64,000 bases of DNA from Salvator merianae (lineage: Eukaryota; Chordata; Lepidosauria; Squamata; Teiidae), in NCBI GenBank assembly GCA_003586115.2, contig QVOM02000119.1, positions 46,178,742 through 46,242,741 of the forward strand. The letters run 5' to 3'. Position numbers and translations under genes: made by a program. The notes below the pieces were generated by a model, which saw only the letters and a program-made list of their open reading frames with translations, was not told the DNA's origin and made no database searches. Below, one piece after another: positions 1 to 11,734 of this stretch. Within the stretch, counting starts at the first letter, position 1. The number at the start of each line of letters is the position of its first letter.

Positions 1-225
1 ATTGTTTTATTTGGTAAAGAGACAAAACATGATATATTTTTCAGGCACTTGGTGTCTCTGTCTTATTCCAGTAGTTCCTTACTAGTTGCAGAAGGGAGCA
101 CAGATGTTTGTTTCTTTTTGTTTGGTTTCAGCTGTTGATTGTTATCTGTGAAGTTCAACAGTACAGTTTCAACAAGCTGCTTCCAACTCCAATTTGATAA
201 GGCTCTGGACCAATGACATAGAGCA

Positions 226-375
226 ATTCTACACTGGCCAGTATACCAGACCAGCAAGTGTACTAGGAACCTCCTTTCCATACGGCCCACCTAGGGTCTC
301 CTTTAGTTCAGACCAGCATGTGCAAGAGAGACTCCTACTACACTTTGTAGCCTGGTATACTGGTCAGTGTAGAAT
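226..375. mobile_element. Short inverted-repeat (MITE-like) element
   Basis: Arms 226-248 and 353-375 are 23 bp each and differ at one base as reverse complements (attctacactggccagtata versus its partner). Weaker pairing continues inward to about 262 and 337. Short size, inverted ends and no coding capacity fit a non-autonomous DNA transposon. A related end sequence occurs near 13526-13556. Confidence 0.6.
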
Positions 376-965
376 CACCCATAAGCTGTGTCTACATTAC
401 ACAGAAAAAGCACATAATCAGACCCATAGGGTATCTGCTGTCCACTAGGAGTAATGGAAATTGACTTCATTTAAGATTACTTTGGCACATAATGGAGATG
501 TAACCATAGTGAGCTGTGGCCAATAATTACTTCTTGATTCAATAATGATTCTTCTTAACTAGTTTGTTAATCATGTCACCTTGAGTGCCCTCTCAGCCAC
601 TGTGTGTAAAGTCTTCTGATGCTCCATTTACAAACAGAGAGCATGTATTAACATTATGAACTATGAATGTTTAATGTATGCTTGGCATTTCACCTGCAGA
701 CAGAAACAGTAGATGCAGAGCTGCTTCCCATATAAAGGAGAACTTCTCATGAAAGATTATATACTCTCTTTCAAAATTAGTTCTCAAAAATGGCAGACAA
801 ATACGAATTATTTTTTGATTCAATCATAATTTGCATAGCTATAAATAGCAATATAAACATTTCTATATCAAAAACGTATCTGTGAAAAAAGATAACATAA
901 AATTATATACTTCAGTATAAACAAGTATTGCGCACAGTTCAGTCTACCATACTGAAAAAGGGCTA

Positions 966-1060
966 TATATGGCCCCTTCTGCAGAGCTTTATTCCAGATT
1001 ATATTCCAAAATAGTGGCCTGCAGTTCCGATGCACATTACAGGTCTCTCTGAGTTGCAGA
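966..1060. mobile_element. Half copy of a small hairpin element
   Basis: The segment ggccccttctgcagagctt, then ccaaaatagtggcctgc, is similar to the left half of the palindromic element at 21953-22120. Only one arm is present. Confidence 0.45.
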
Positions 1061-2389
1061 AGAGATAGGGAAACTCTAGGTTAAAAGCATTCGCTTTCAT
1101 TAAGTGGAGATTTTCTATGCCATGTCTAAGTTTCCCACCACGCAACGTTAAGAGTTGCAAAGAATGACTTAATGAGTAAAATAAGCCTTAGACCTTGATG
1201 TAGTTAAAAGAACCTACCTTCAGAGTTCTGCTGGATCTTTTGTATGAGTATTTCAAATATCTTTAAAATGTTTTTAAAACATAATTTGATACTGTCTGTT
1301 GTAGGTGGTTTTGTGAAAGGCAGCTAGGTCCTGTGGCAGCCGAATACTCTGATATGTGTAAAGTACCTCTTTATACGGAAGTTACTGCTGAGACTCCATT
1401 GTCTGTGCAGACGTTGCATAAAAGTATCTGTGGCAATAGATAGAAGAGGAGGTAGGCTGTTAGACGGGGAATCATTTACAAGAAAGAATAGTTCAGCATG
1501 AGTACGTGGGTGTACTGGACCTTGGCTCAGATAATTTTCGTTTCATTTTGCCTTTAAGGAAAAGTGAAAATAAGAGGTTTTGACAGAATAAGCAATGTAA
1601 GCTGGAGGGCACAATGGCTCCTCCAGTTCCCTTAGATGAAAGAAGTGTCCTCCTTCAACAGGTTTGAGTCCTCTGCAAGTAAATTCTTTCTTCTACCCCA
1701 TTCCAGTCCAGCCAAACTTCCCAATACATGACTTCTGTTCTGCTGCAATTATCCCTACTTCTTGTCGAAGATGAAGGTATACCACACAGCCACGGCATCA
1801 GCACACACACAACTCTTCTTACTCTCTGCGATTTCTCCCCCTTCTTGACCAGAAAATTGTTGCTTTAGGGAAGAAGTATGATATATCTCAATGAATCCCT
1901 AATAACACGTTAATGGCACATCTGTAACCAATGAAAGTAAAGACTAAGGCACAGTGCTGAGTGGAGTGGTGGGTGGTGGGTGCCGGGAAGGGGTAAGGCA
2001 GTGGCCTTCTGCCAGCGATGTTCCCAAACTGTACTTTCATCTGCAACACACAACATGTTGCTTGCCAACATCAAAGCCTAGCACCAAATCAGCCCTGCAC
2101 ATCTCTACCCAGCTATTACTGTCTAGGCATCATTCTATCCTGGCTCGTATCTTAATAAGGTCATGCTTCACCAGACTAATGTTAGACTGTCCACTATTGT
2201 CTGATAGTAATGCAGGCCTGCAAAGGCCCTGGCCACTGCCAGCATGTTTCATCCACCCTAGACGAATCTACAGACCAGGGCCATTTCCATATTTGCGGGG
2301 ACTGGACTTTTCCAGCTCGAAATTTTTTACAGGAACAGTTCCCTGCTGAAGTGAATCAGTTGTCCTGGGGTCTGTTTGCACTTTAGAGC

Positions 2390-2815
2390 TAGTGAATGTC
2401 TGGATGCTTACTGCACTACATCTGCACTGTGCAGAGGCCCTAGCATCCAGAAGCAGCTACAGACACTCCTGAACACTACTAGCTGTGGACAACACTACTA
2501 GCTGCAGACTAGCTGTACTGGGAGCAGCTGGACTGCTTCCGGTAAGCAGCATTTGCACCTGCTTCCAGGTGCAAAGATGCAGGCAACTGTGTGGCTGTAC
2601 AGTCATGCAATGCATTCCCAGTCACCATGGCAATGGCCAAACATTTCCGTGGCTGCTGCCATGTTAGGCGACTGGCATTCACAGTGTGAAAGCTGCAAAC
2701 CCAATTTCTGGCTGTTCCAGCCTTCGCAGTATGGATGGCCACCACACCACAGGGTCCGTTCCAGCTTAGAATGGTAGGATTCTGCCATTTTAAGCTGGAA
2801 AGCGTGAACAGGCCC
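2390..2815 (+). mobile_element. Family A non-autonomous element, copy 1
   Basis: This copy shares ordered blocks with 26500-26980: gcagaggcccta/gtggaggccct, gctgtactgggagcagctgg, cttccaggtgcaa, ccatggca, ggcattcacagtg and ctgttccagcc. It ends in a hairpin: ttccagcttagaatgg at 2760-2775 pairs with its near-complement at 2786-2801. No coding potential is seen. The class is not assigned, but a DNA element is likely. Confidence 0.55.
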
Positions 2816-2859
2816 CTAGACAGCCTCAGCCACTTTAAAGCTCCTGTGAACTTCAGAAT

Positions 2860-3300
2860 TTGCTGCAAGGGCTTTGACTGTGAGGAACTAACGTTCCTGT
2901 CCTCAGAGCCCTAGGAGGACCCATTTTAGCACTGCATCACCAAAATGGATCCCCCTGCTAAACCCAAACAAGCAGACACGCCCCCTTCGGCAAGCCTCCC
3001 TGTCCTGTTCCAGCAGCAATTGTACTGGCGGAACAGAACCATCTAGCTGGGGTGTGGCCTCTCTAGAACCATCTAGCAGGGTGTGTGGCCTCTCTAGTAC
3101 ATACCAGAGTGCAAAAGGGAGAAGCCCAGGACTGGCTTCAAAGGCTGAGCACTGGTTTTGGGGGCTGAACAAGGCCTTCAAAGCCAGCACTCAGGCCTGT
3201 GACAGGATGGGCTGTGTGGAATGAAGACAACCTCATCCCACCCTATCAGCAACCTGTCCCAGGGTGGGACGGGTTGCCTGTCCTGGACCAGAGCATCTCA
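2860..3300. mobile_element. Family B-like element fragment
   Basis: It contains aggaac...gttcct hairpin-like sequence and accaaaatggatcccc, both shared with 30590-30650 and 4520-4570. Termini are unclear. Confidence 0.35.
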
Positions 3301-3941
3301 CCCTGCTCTGGGATACCTTAGGCTAGTGTGGAGACCATATCTCCCATATCTCCCATGGGAGGATTTATCCCCTGATCAGTGAGAAAGAGTGGAGAGATTT
3401 GCATAGGGACTTGGATCCTAAGTTAGGGTGTAGAAACTATTGGATAATCTGACCGTTTCCATTTGTTGTGTATGACTGCTATTCTAACAATTAGACTTGG
3501 TTGCTTTTCTTGCATTAATAAAGTAAATAGATGTTTTTAACAAACAGTAAAAATATATCCTTGCCAAAACATAATATATTTGAAAACAGAAGTTTTGACG
3601 AGTTCCTTACAAAGAACAGAACCTACAGCTGTCAAATGTGGTTTTTCCACATGAATGTTTCAGTGAGGTCAGTTCAGAAAATGGGATTAATCAGGCACCC
3701 ACTCTTGCAATAATGTCTAGCTGATATTAGTTTTGGTAAGGTTTTTTTTTTTGATGACTTGAGTCTAGAAGATGGAGTGACACATTATTTTTTATTCCCC
3801 CCAACTCATTAAAACAATTTCCTTTTCATCCCCATAGACAGAATTCTTCAAAGACAAGGATAGATGAAAGAAAAACTTGCACCAAATTTGGTTGCTTTAA
3901 TTATTACTGTTTAGAAGAAATTTAGTCATGAATACACATTT

Positions 3942-4060
3942 TAAAATACATTTATTTATTCATTCATTCATTCATTCATTCATTCATTCATATTTCTATG
4001 CCACTCTATATTCAGAAGTCTAAGGATGGGTTACAATAAAACATTTTAAAAGCACAATTA
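3942..4060 (-). repeat. L2-type LINE 3' tail with ATTC-type tetranucleotide run
   Basis: A run of attc/attt tetramers (about 3951-3990) is followed by atttctatgccactctat...ggatgggttacaataaaa. This is the reversed 3' end typical of reptile L2 elements (terminal simple repeat plus a cc/gg-rich tail). Confidence 0.6.
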
Positions 4061-4229
4061 AAAATGAAAGAGACTAGTGTAAATTGATGTCTGTTTTTAT
4101 CCTCAAATCACACCTGGGAAACTATTTTTAATCTTTGCCCAAACTGCATTCAAGGCAAAATTTTGAATCTCAGAATATACTGAGGGATTGAGAATTGTTA
4201 TATTTCTTAAAGAATTAACAGAATACTTA

Positions 4230-4730
4230 GGGCCTTTCGGCACTTGTCTGTATTCAGAATCTGTCAGTGCCAGAGTCTGCTTCAGGGCCTCTTTAGTCCG
4301 CACGCTAGTGTGGACTAGAGAGGCCCCATTCCCTACTAATACACTCCATCTGCACCAGATCAGGAGGCTCCTGATCTGGATTATCAGTGGGCCTGATTAA
4401 ACAGGTTCACCAGCATACTAGGAGCTGGTAACCTGAATCATGGAGGCGTGCAAAAAGCATACACCTCCCTGTTCCAGTTTACTGAGGGACCCATCTCAGT
4501 GGTGCAAAGACACGTGGCCAAAATGGTTCCCCTGAGATCTCCAAAGCCAGGAACCTCTGTTCCTGGCCATAGGAGCTTGCAGAGGCTGGCCCTGAAGCTC
4601 TTATAGCAGCTAAACTAGAACAGCCATCTCACTGCAGACAACATTGTTCCAGTCGGTGATCCAGATCAGAGGGTATCTCTTGATCCAGATCAGCTGATCC
4701 AGATCAAATCTGATAAGTGCTGAAAGACCC
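4230..4730. mobile_element. Family B non-autonomous DNA transposon, full-length candidate
   Basis: The ends gggcctttcggcactt (4230-4245) and aagtgctgaaagaccc (4715-4730) are inverted repeats with two mismatches. Flanks are TTA on the left and TTT(A) on the right, suggesting a 3-bp TWA target site as in PIF/Harbinger elements (inference). A central hairpin pairs gccaggaac (4546-4554) with gttcctggc (4559-4567). The repeated atccagatca motif is shared with the other copies. Confidence 0.6.
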
Positions 4731-6729
4731 TTTATTTTGGCTTGAATCATCAAGGTACAGATTTGCAGTTACTTCTGATGCCATTTGATCCACCACAAAT
4801 TCAGTGGGCTGCCGTAGTGCATATTGAGTGACAACACAGTAACTTCGCTTTAGTGAAGATTCTTGGGTTTGAGTTGCTGGACTGATTTCTGATCAGTGCA
4901 AAGAAAGGCAGCTCCAAATGCCAGGCCTTAGAATTTCTGCAGTGATATACCTTGCCAGTCTGCGTGAGGCATCCAGATTTCACAGAGGACAACGCAATAA
5001 CAATAGTGATTTTCTTGCAGGAAGCTGTGTCTGTTGAATGCAGGCTTTATTTAGACACTGATATTAAATTCCTGCTGCTTGTCTTAACTGCTGGCTTTGC
5101 TCAGCATACTGTGGTTAAGCTATTGATGTATTAATTACTAGCAACTCTAGAGACAGGAGTTGCATTTCTCATCTGTTTCAAGTCTTTCATTGTTGCTTTC
5201 TCAGGAGCCTATGGGTAGTTACTCTATCTGGTGCTTATTTTAGTCACTTGGCTACTATGAGTTATTATCTCAGATTTGCTTGTAATGTCCAAATAAGGAA
5301 GTATACACAACATGCTATCAGACTATATTAATCTGTTTTTCTTTTCCTCTTGCAGTGGTGGTGGTTTTGTGTATTTTGCTTCACAGCATTTCTAGCATTC
5401 TGCATCCTGAATATCTCTGTTGATGGTGTACCAAAGATATATTAAATTTCTGAGTCAGTTTTCATAAAATATTTCATAGCAATATTTATTAATTGATGAT
5501 GCTATCTGAAGCATTTTAAAGATAACTGGTCTTCTCTACTTGGCTTCACTTTCTTCTTTTGGTACCTGCCCCACTAAAATTTTGGGGGACTATTCATCCA
5601 TGGTAAATGTCAGCTGGTTATCTTTCAACTTGACAATGGGGTTTAATGCTGAGTTCCAGCACTTAATTAGCTATGCTCAGTACCCATCACTATTATTTAA
5701 GTCTTCTGCCCCCAAGTTAATCTCAGCTACAGAATGTAAATTGAAAGCTAAGATATGATTGAAGGGTACATCCTTTTCTTTTTTTCTTCTCTTTTGTCCT
5801 ATTAAATAATTACAAAATAGTTTTATTATTCACAAGAGATCTGCAATGCAGTCTCAAACCTTTAAATTGTTTTTTTTTAGCCCAAAATATGTTCTATCAG
5901 CAGATGAATTTAAAAGGGCTGTAACAGCTTTAAAAAAAAAGTCTTGTGGGATGTGTTCCTCTTCACTGTGCAGTGTTTATTCTCCCTGGGCTTGGAGGTC
6001 TTGGTGATACTTTATTATTTGCACGATGAGACATAGTTTTCTTTTATATTAGCAGTCTTCTGTCTGTGAAATATGGACCAACCAGAATGCAGGATATCCT
6101 TTCTCAGCAGTCCATCAGGTTCATAATGTAAGATACTTCAGTAAATGGTTCTGGTGTCACTGTATTGCTGTATGATGTGTTGCCTTGCTATGTTAAGACC
6201 TTTTACAGCACCATGCTTTTTCAAACTAAAAAAAAGCAATGTGAAGCATCCAGTAATTTCCATTTGTTTTCATAGTGTGCAGTAAGTGTACTGGTTTTTT
6301 GTGCAAGTGCAATTTTGAAAATTCCAAAAGTGTTTTTGTTTTTGTTTTTAATTTGAACTTCTGTCCCAGGTGATTTGTCTTTGTTCACTTTCAATTACAG
6401 GAATATATAAATTGCACACATTCTACAATTTCACTCTGTTTTGTGCTTTTTTTTTTTTGTTATCAGGAATAATCCCTAGTTCCTGAGACCTGTTTCATCG
6501 GTGGCAGCTCAAAGCTTTAAGGGTGGGTGGCCACAGGTGCAGACTGGGCAACATGCACTGTTTCTCAGCCTGCCCAGAGCCAGTGATTGTCTGGCCCATG
6601 TCTGTGATCACCTGTCCTTAAAGCTACAAGTAACCACTGTGTTTCATACATATTTAATATTTATTTTTAACATGCCCCTTCAGAGTGTACCTTCACGGAT
6701 GATGCATTGTAGAATATCTTGACCTTTAG

Positions 6730-6781
6730 AGAATCTACACTTATTTTTAGACACAAGAATCTACACTTATTTTTAGACACA
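6730..6781. repeat. Exact 26-bp tandem duplication
   Basis: Two identical head-to-tail 26-bp units at 6730-6755 and 6756-6781, beginning agaatctacac and ending tagacaca. Identity implies a recent origin. Confidence 0.9.
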
Positions 6782-7216
6782 GGAAGGGTTGCTCAGAATG
6801 CCCTTGTTCTAGAAACTGTGCCTTGAAACTTTTGGTGTATCTCCCTGTAGTGCATCTAGTAACTATTATACTACTACTTCAAACAGAGGCTTGTTGTATC
6901 ATTTCTATGCTATGATGCTACATGCACATGGAAATGTTAACATTAATTTTATTACAAGAAACACAGGGCACACCTTTCGGCAGTAACCTTGCCTTGTTCC
7001 AATATTGTCTTCATCTAACCAACCAGAAAGTAGCATTAACAGAAGTGTGATAGTATGCATTTACTGAATCCTTTCACCCACCTAGCAACTCGAAAGCCCT
7101 GACAGTTTTCTAAATAGCATTTATATTGTATTAGTACATATAACTAAGATTAGTTGAGGTAGTTTGATAGGCAAGTGGGGAAAATACCATGTGACTCAAT
7201 TCCTACATTTTCGCAC

Positions 7217-7505
7217 CAGTTAGAAATAGAAATGTCCTGAACCAGTTCATAAATTCGAATCAAACCATGCCATAGTGGTTCAGAGCCAAACAGAACCATG
7301 GGGTTCATTCGAATCTGTTGAATCACCCATTCAAATCAAACCGGTTTGTGTTTGTTAACATCTTGCAGTTTAAAGGTCTTTTAAAGCCTTATTTGACGTT
7401 TATTTGTGAACAAAAAAGTTTGAACTGGTTCAAAATGTAACCAAACTGCACATGGTTTTCGATTAAAACCAAACCACATTTTTTAGGTTCATGCATATCT
7501 CTAGC
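7217..7505. mobile_element. Inverted-repeat element with gaaccagttc-type ends
   Basis: The left end tagaaatgtcctgaacc and the right end ggttcatgcatatctcta pair imperfectly as terminal inverted repeats. The interior is rich in ggttc/gaacc motifs. This resembles a common reptilian hAT-like MITE type (recognition from memory). Confidence 0.45.
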
Positions 7506-7873
7506 TAGAAAAGAACTACAGATGCATTGAGGAACCAATTCAAGTGATGAAATATATTTGCTTGAGTATTTTAATGGCTCAGTGAATAAGAGGTTATTAC
7601 AACAACATGAAAATGTTGTAGTAACATGCACACAACATACAGTATCAATGAAATCAGTAATTTGTTTCTTAATACATGCTAAAAGCCTAAAAATGCAGCT
7701 TCAAGAACTGCAGAGCTTTTTTCAAAGAACAATTCAACCAAAGTTAAACAAGCTTAATCTCTTTGATTTTAACAAGAAGGTGATGTTTGTGCTTCAATAA
7801 GCTTTTAGGATTTTTAAATCTTATTTTTGTCAGGATTGTTATATAGAATTTGGAACATAATGCCAGCTCATCG

Positions 7874-7978
7874 CTGGAAGGGGTGATCGCTGGCTGCAAA
7901 ATCATGCCCCTCCCTGGGTGTTGCAGTGGCCTGCTGCAGAAAAACACAGACCCCGCAGCCAGCGATCTCCCCTTCCAG
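7874..7978. repeat. Perfect-looking stem-loop, 24-nt arms
   Basis: Arms 7874-7897 and 7955-7978 pair with a single mismatch (left starts ctggaaggggtgatcgctgg). The loop is 57 nt. Pairing extends outward by a few bases with mismatches. Probably a small palindromic MITE. Confidence 0.7.
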
Positions 7979-8994
7979 TGACATGTGAACATCTGCGTTT
8001 AAAGCGATGAGCCATCACTGCACAATACTTAATTTAGATTCAAAATTTAGCATTTTTATTTAAATGTCTGATTTTCAAAAATACTATCCGCCGTTTAGAA
8101 TATTTTTCATTTCAGTTTGATAGTACTCTTTAGCTTGTGAAAAAAATCGTAAGACTTTGTAAAATTTGAAAAAAAGAAGTAAAGCCATTATTTACAGGAT
8201 TTCATATTCATTTGTAATTTTAAACCTTGTTGAGGCATACACACACAATTAAGCCTGTTGCCTGTATAAACAAAAGAACCTTGATCTGTGGAAAATTAGC
8301 CACTTAGAGCTCTTGACTGTGGCCCTTGTTTTGCAGTGGATTCAGTAGGGAGATGCAGAAAAATGCTGCTCCATATCTATTTTTGAATCAGTTATTAATC
8401 TTCTCAGTTTTGAAGCTCGCTTATTAAAACTGTTACTCTCAACAGATATGTTCATACAGCAGGGTATATTTATTTTGCTTAAAGCCTTTAGGCTAAAGGT
8501 ACCCACACTAAAGCTTTAAAACAAACAGACAGGAAGCATTCTTATATTTTTTTAAAAAATAATCTTGACAAGAGGAGCATTCAGCTGGAAAAGAGAGCAT
8601 TGTCACATTTCTTTGAGCACATTATTTACTTAAATAAATGGGCAATAGGGCTGCAAATCTTAAATGCTGTTGACTATATTGGATTGCTGGTTTATAAAGA
8701 ATGGTAACTCCTAAAGAAAAGTTATGTACTTTAAAGGTGAATTTACTGAAGTTGGAGAGTTAAATAATATCTTAAAAATACTTTTACCTTTGACTCAATC
8801 CCATGCAGTATTTAAACAAGATCCAGAAATCAGTTAAGGATGCATTTATTTTTATGCTGTATATGTGCTTGCTATGCCACTGATATTTACAAATACTGCA
8901 GAGTGCAAGGAGGAAAATTTCTATAAACATGCACTGTATAGATGCCAGAGCATTGTGGCTGATAATAACAGCTACATGGATAAGCCCTATGTTT

Positions 8995-9395
8995 CCCTGG
9001 GTGTTAAGAGGTTGTCTTCATTGGGCTTTGCTGCATGGCACAGGCTATCCAGTGCCATGCCAGCCTGCTTAGGCAACCTGGCTCATAATGGACTGGGCTT
9101 CTGCTACAGCCCAGCTTTGGAAGCCAGGATAAAAAATTCTGAGCCTTCAAAGTTACCTGCCAGGGCTGTTTAGGCTGGGTGTCCAGAGTGATACACTTCC
9201 AGTGCCATTTCTGGGTAACCAGTGAAACATCATTGGACATAGTATACCGGATCATGGCCTGCATTCTGTTCAACCAGATGGAATCCTGTGTGGACTGCTT
9301 GAAAGTGGTCCATACTTGGAGCAAGATACAGTACCATTTTACACTGTAGCTTACTCCAAAGCTCCATCCTGTGTAGATGGAATGTTATAGTGAGT
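8995..9395 (+). mobile_element. Family C dispersed element, copy 1
   Basis: Homologous to 24992-25300. Shared blocks include agcctycraagttacc, gctrttttagctggg-like sequence, and tggactgctt...aagtggtcca followed by ttggagca and agtgccattt. No ORF. Ends not defined. Confidence 0.5.
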
Positions 9396-11229
9396 GGAGT
9401 GACCTCCATCTAATGCAGATGTGCTGATCCAGTGTGGACATGGACATGGTCATAAAGTTCCGTAAGAAAACTCAAGTATACAGGTGGCAAACACTAGTGG
9501 AAACCCACAAATTGGAACTGCAGGGCAGGGCTGCCAGATAATCAGCCAAACTAATTATCCTAGCCATATGAAAAGCCAAAAAAAAAGCCAAGTATATCTG
9601 ATATTTGGATTATTTTTAGCCAAAGTTGACATCCCTGCTGCAGGATGGCAAGGGATGAGCAGGGTTCTGAATGGAAGCCTCACTTTGAGCTCACCCAACT
9701 TTATTTTGTTCCTCTTGGAGGACTATTGTGGGCAAATAAAACCACAGCTTCCAGTTGAAGCCTTGTCTTCCCATCACCCTTGTCTGTGGACCACTGGTGC
9801 AGCAATCTATAAATATTCATGTAGTTTATCATTGTAATAAGTGGAAGAAGATGGCAGCCATTGGCATACCTGGAAGCACCCAGAACTGTTGTGTGCAGAT
9901 TCATTAAATCAGACCAGTTTTGCTGCATATGGCAGACTTGTTGAATCTGCATTCATAGGTTCTGAGCACTTTCAGTACAACCCACTGCCAGTAACAATTA
10001 TTAGTAACATCAATAACAATTATGTCACATTTACCCCAACAGATAGGCATGCCACATTTTATGCAGAAGATTTCACATTTTGCACAAAAAACGGTATATT
10101 TCCTACTTTCAGGTTCAGATAAATTAGTATTTACTAAAAATGATGCCATGTCTCTGTTAAGTCTACCTAGATACCCCTTCACCAGATACCTTCAAACCTA
10201 TATTTAAAGAAAAGCAATGTCACATGTATCAAATCAGTAATGCTGGCACAGAGTTGTTCTGCTTCTTTCATTTTCTCCTTTTTCATGTTGGAAAGGTTGC
10301 TATTAATTTGGGTGTCTTCCCAAATTGTGCTTCTTGTTGTAGGACTGTACAAACAAACCTATGTCCTGTCACGATTGCTTGGCCCATGGAAATGGATGTA
10401 AAATGCTTGTCTTGTTTGCTGTGTCCTGAGTTGGGAAATAAAATGTCATTTTCTTTGACGTGAAGTTTTCAAATGCTTTCAACCTCAGTAAAGCTTTGTG
10501 GTTGTTTTTGATCCAACAAAAGTTCACAGAAAGGAACTGTGCCCTCAAACTATTGGTAAAGCATGATTTTTCTGCCACTTCCTACTCCAACATCTGCCCA
10601 GACTGAATTTCTAGGCATTTAGAAGATTCTGCTAAGAGGCTTCTTCTGTGAGCAATCACCTCCATGTGTGCCTCAGCCCCCCCCCCCATATTTAGCAGAC
10701 TCCCCAACTCTTGTGAGACATTTTCAGGGCTGCTAGGAGTAGAAAGGGGAAGAACAGGTTCTCATAACCCACTTCTGTAGCCAGTTTTCTGGATCAAAAG
10801 CCTTGTTTCTGAAGTTTGTTTTAAATTGTTTGATGCCTTTAACAACTAGCTACTAATGCAGTATCATGGTAGCTGGAAATCAGGAGATACCAACTAAATT
10901 GGGAGAAAATATTCAGGAGGTGATCAAATTGTGAAATTTCACATAGTGCATAGTTTTAGCAATTATTTTCCAAATGAATGGCTTTTTTCACTTTCAGTTT
11001 TCAGTAAAATGATTGTCTCTTTTCTCTTAAGAGAAAATAATTTTAAGTATCATTAACGATAGATTGAGTTAATATGGTTAGGATCTCAGTATGTCTACTA
11101 ACACAAAGGTAAGGGTAATGTATTTCAGATAATGAAATGGGACGCACACACATATGATTTCAACTAGGTTTCTTGGTGAACAATTATGCATAGTACTAGC
11201 TAAGACACCAGAAGCTAAATTATGGGGGC

Positions 11230-11317
11230 CCAGATGTTCCTGAACTAGTTCGCATGGGCTTCAGCCTCTCTAACCAATAGCAATGACCAATGGGCACTGA
11301 GGTTTAGCAACATCTGG
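11230..11317. repeat. 88-bp palindromic dispersed repeat
   Basis: The ends ccagatgtt (11230-11238) and aacatctgg (11309-11317) are exact inverted repeats. The interior (tgaactagtt, gcatgggcttcagcc, ccaatgaccaatgggca) is a degraded version of a short hairpin repeat common in squamate genomes (recognised from memory). Confidence 0.55.
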
Positions 11318-11605
11318 AGAACCAGATGTTAGAGTTTACTTCCACCAACTGTTATATAGGATCAGACTGTCAGTTACATGAATCCTCCTGATACTTCTGG
11401 CTACTTACTATATTCTTTCCTCTAACAACAGTGTGTAAGTAGCACTGTCCTTTATGTAAAATCTGCTTTTTCTGGACAATTTCTTCTAGAATAGCATATG
11501 CTGTAAATATTTATAAATAAAAATTAGCCCCAGTTGCAGCGATAGATATTTTAAAAGGCAATTGCTGTCAGCTTATTTTTCGTTTGGACTACATCTGCTT
11601 TGCAG

Positions 11606-11734
11606 ACTGGAGACTGGGGTGAACCATCAATTACCTTACGGCCTCCTAATGAAGCAACAGCATCAACACCAGTGCAGTACTGGCAACATCATCCAGAGAA
11701 ACTCATCTTCCAGTCTTGTGATTATAAAGCATTT
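11606..11734 (+). CDS. ANKS1B: ANKS1B exon encoding linker and start of PTB domain (43 aa)
   Basis: The exon reads [10 protein letters not shown] at its start and ends CDYKAF, giving fragment residues 1-43. It is bounded by acceptor tttgcag and donor gtaagt. The last third ([13 protein letters not shown]) is the first beta strand of the PTB fold, which continues directly into YLGS in the next exon. Length is 129 bp, phase 0. This is the first ANKS1B coding exon visible in the window. The in-frame TTG and codons just upstream belong to the intron and are not a start. Confidence 0.93.

Larger units (their letters stand above)
1..11605 (+). other. ANKS1B: ANKS1B intron (upstream of the first visible exon)
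   Basis: No ANKS1B exon is recognisable here. The stretch is AT-rich intron with scattered transposon remnants listed separately: hairpin elements near 226-375, 966-1060, 2390-3300, 4230-4730, 7217-7505, 7874-7978, 8995-9395 and 11230-11317, plus an L2 tail at 3942-4060. About 4740-6480, 8010-8980 and 9480-11200 show nothing I can name. Small or poorly conserved exons could be missed. Confidence 0.7.
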
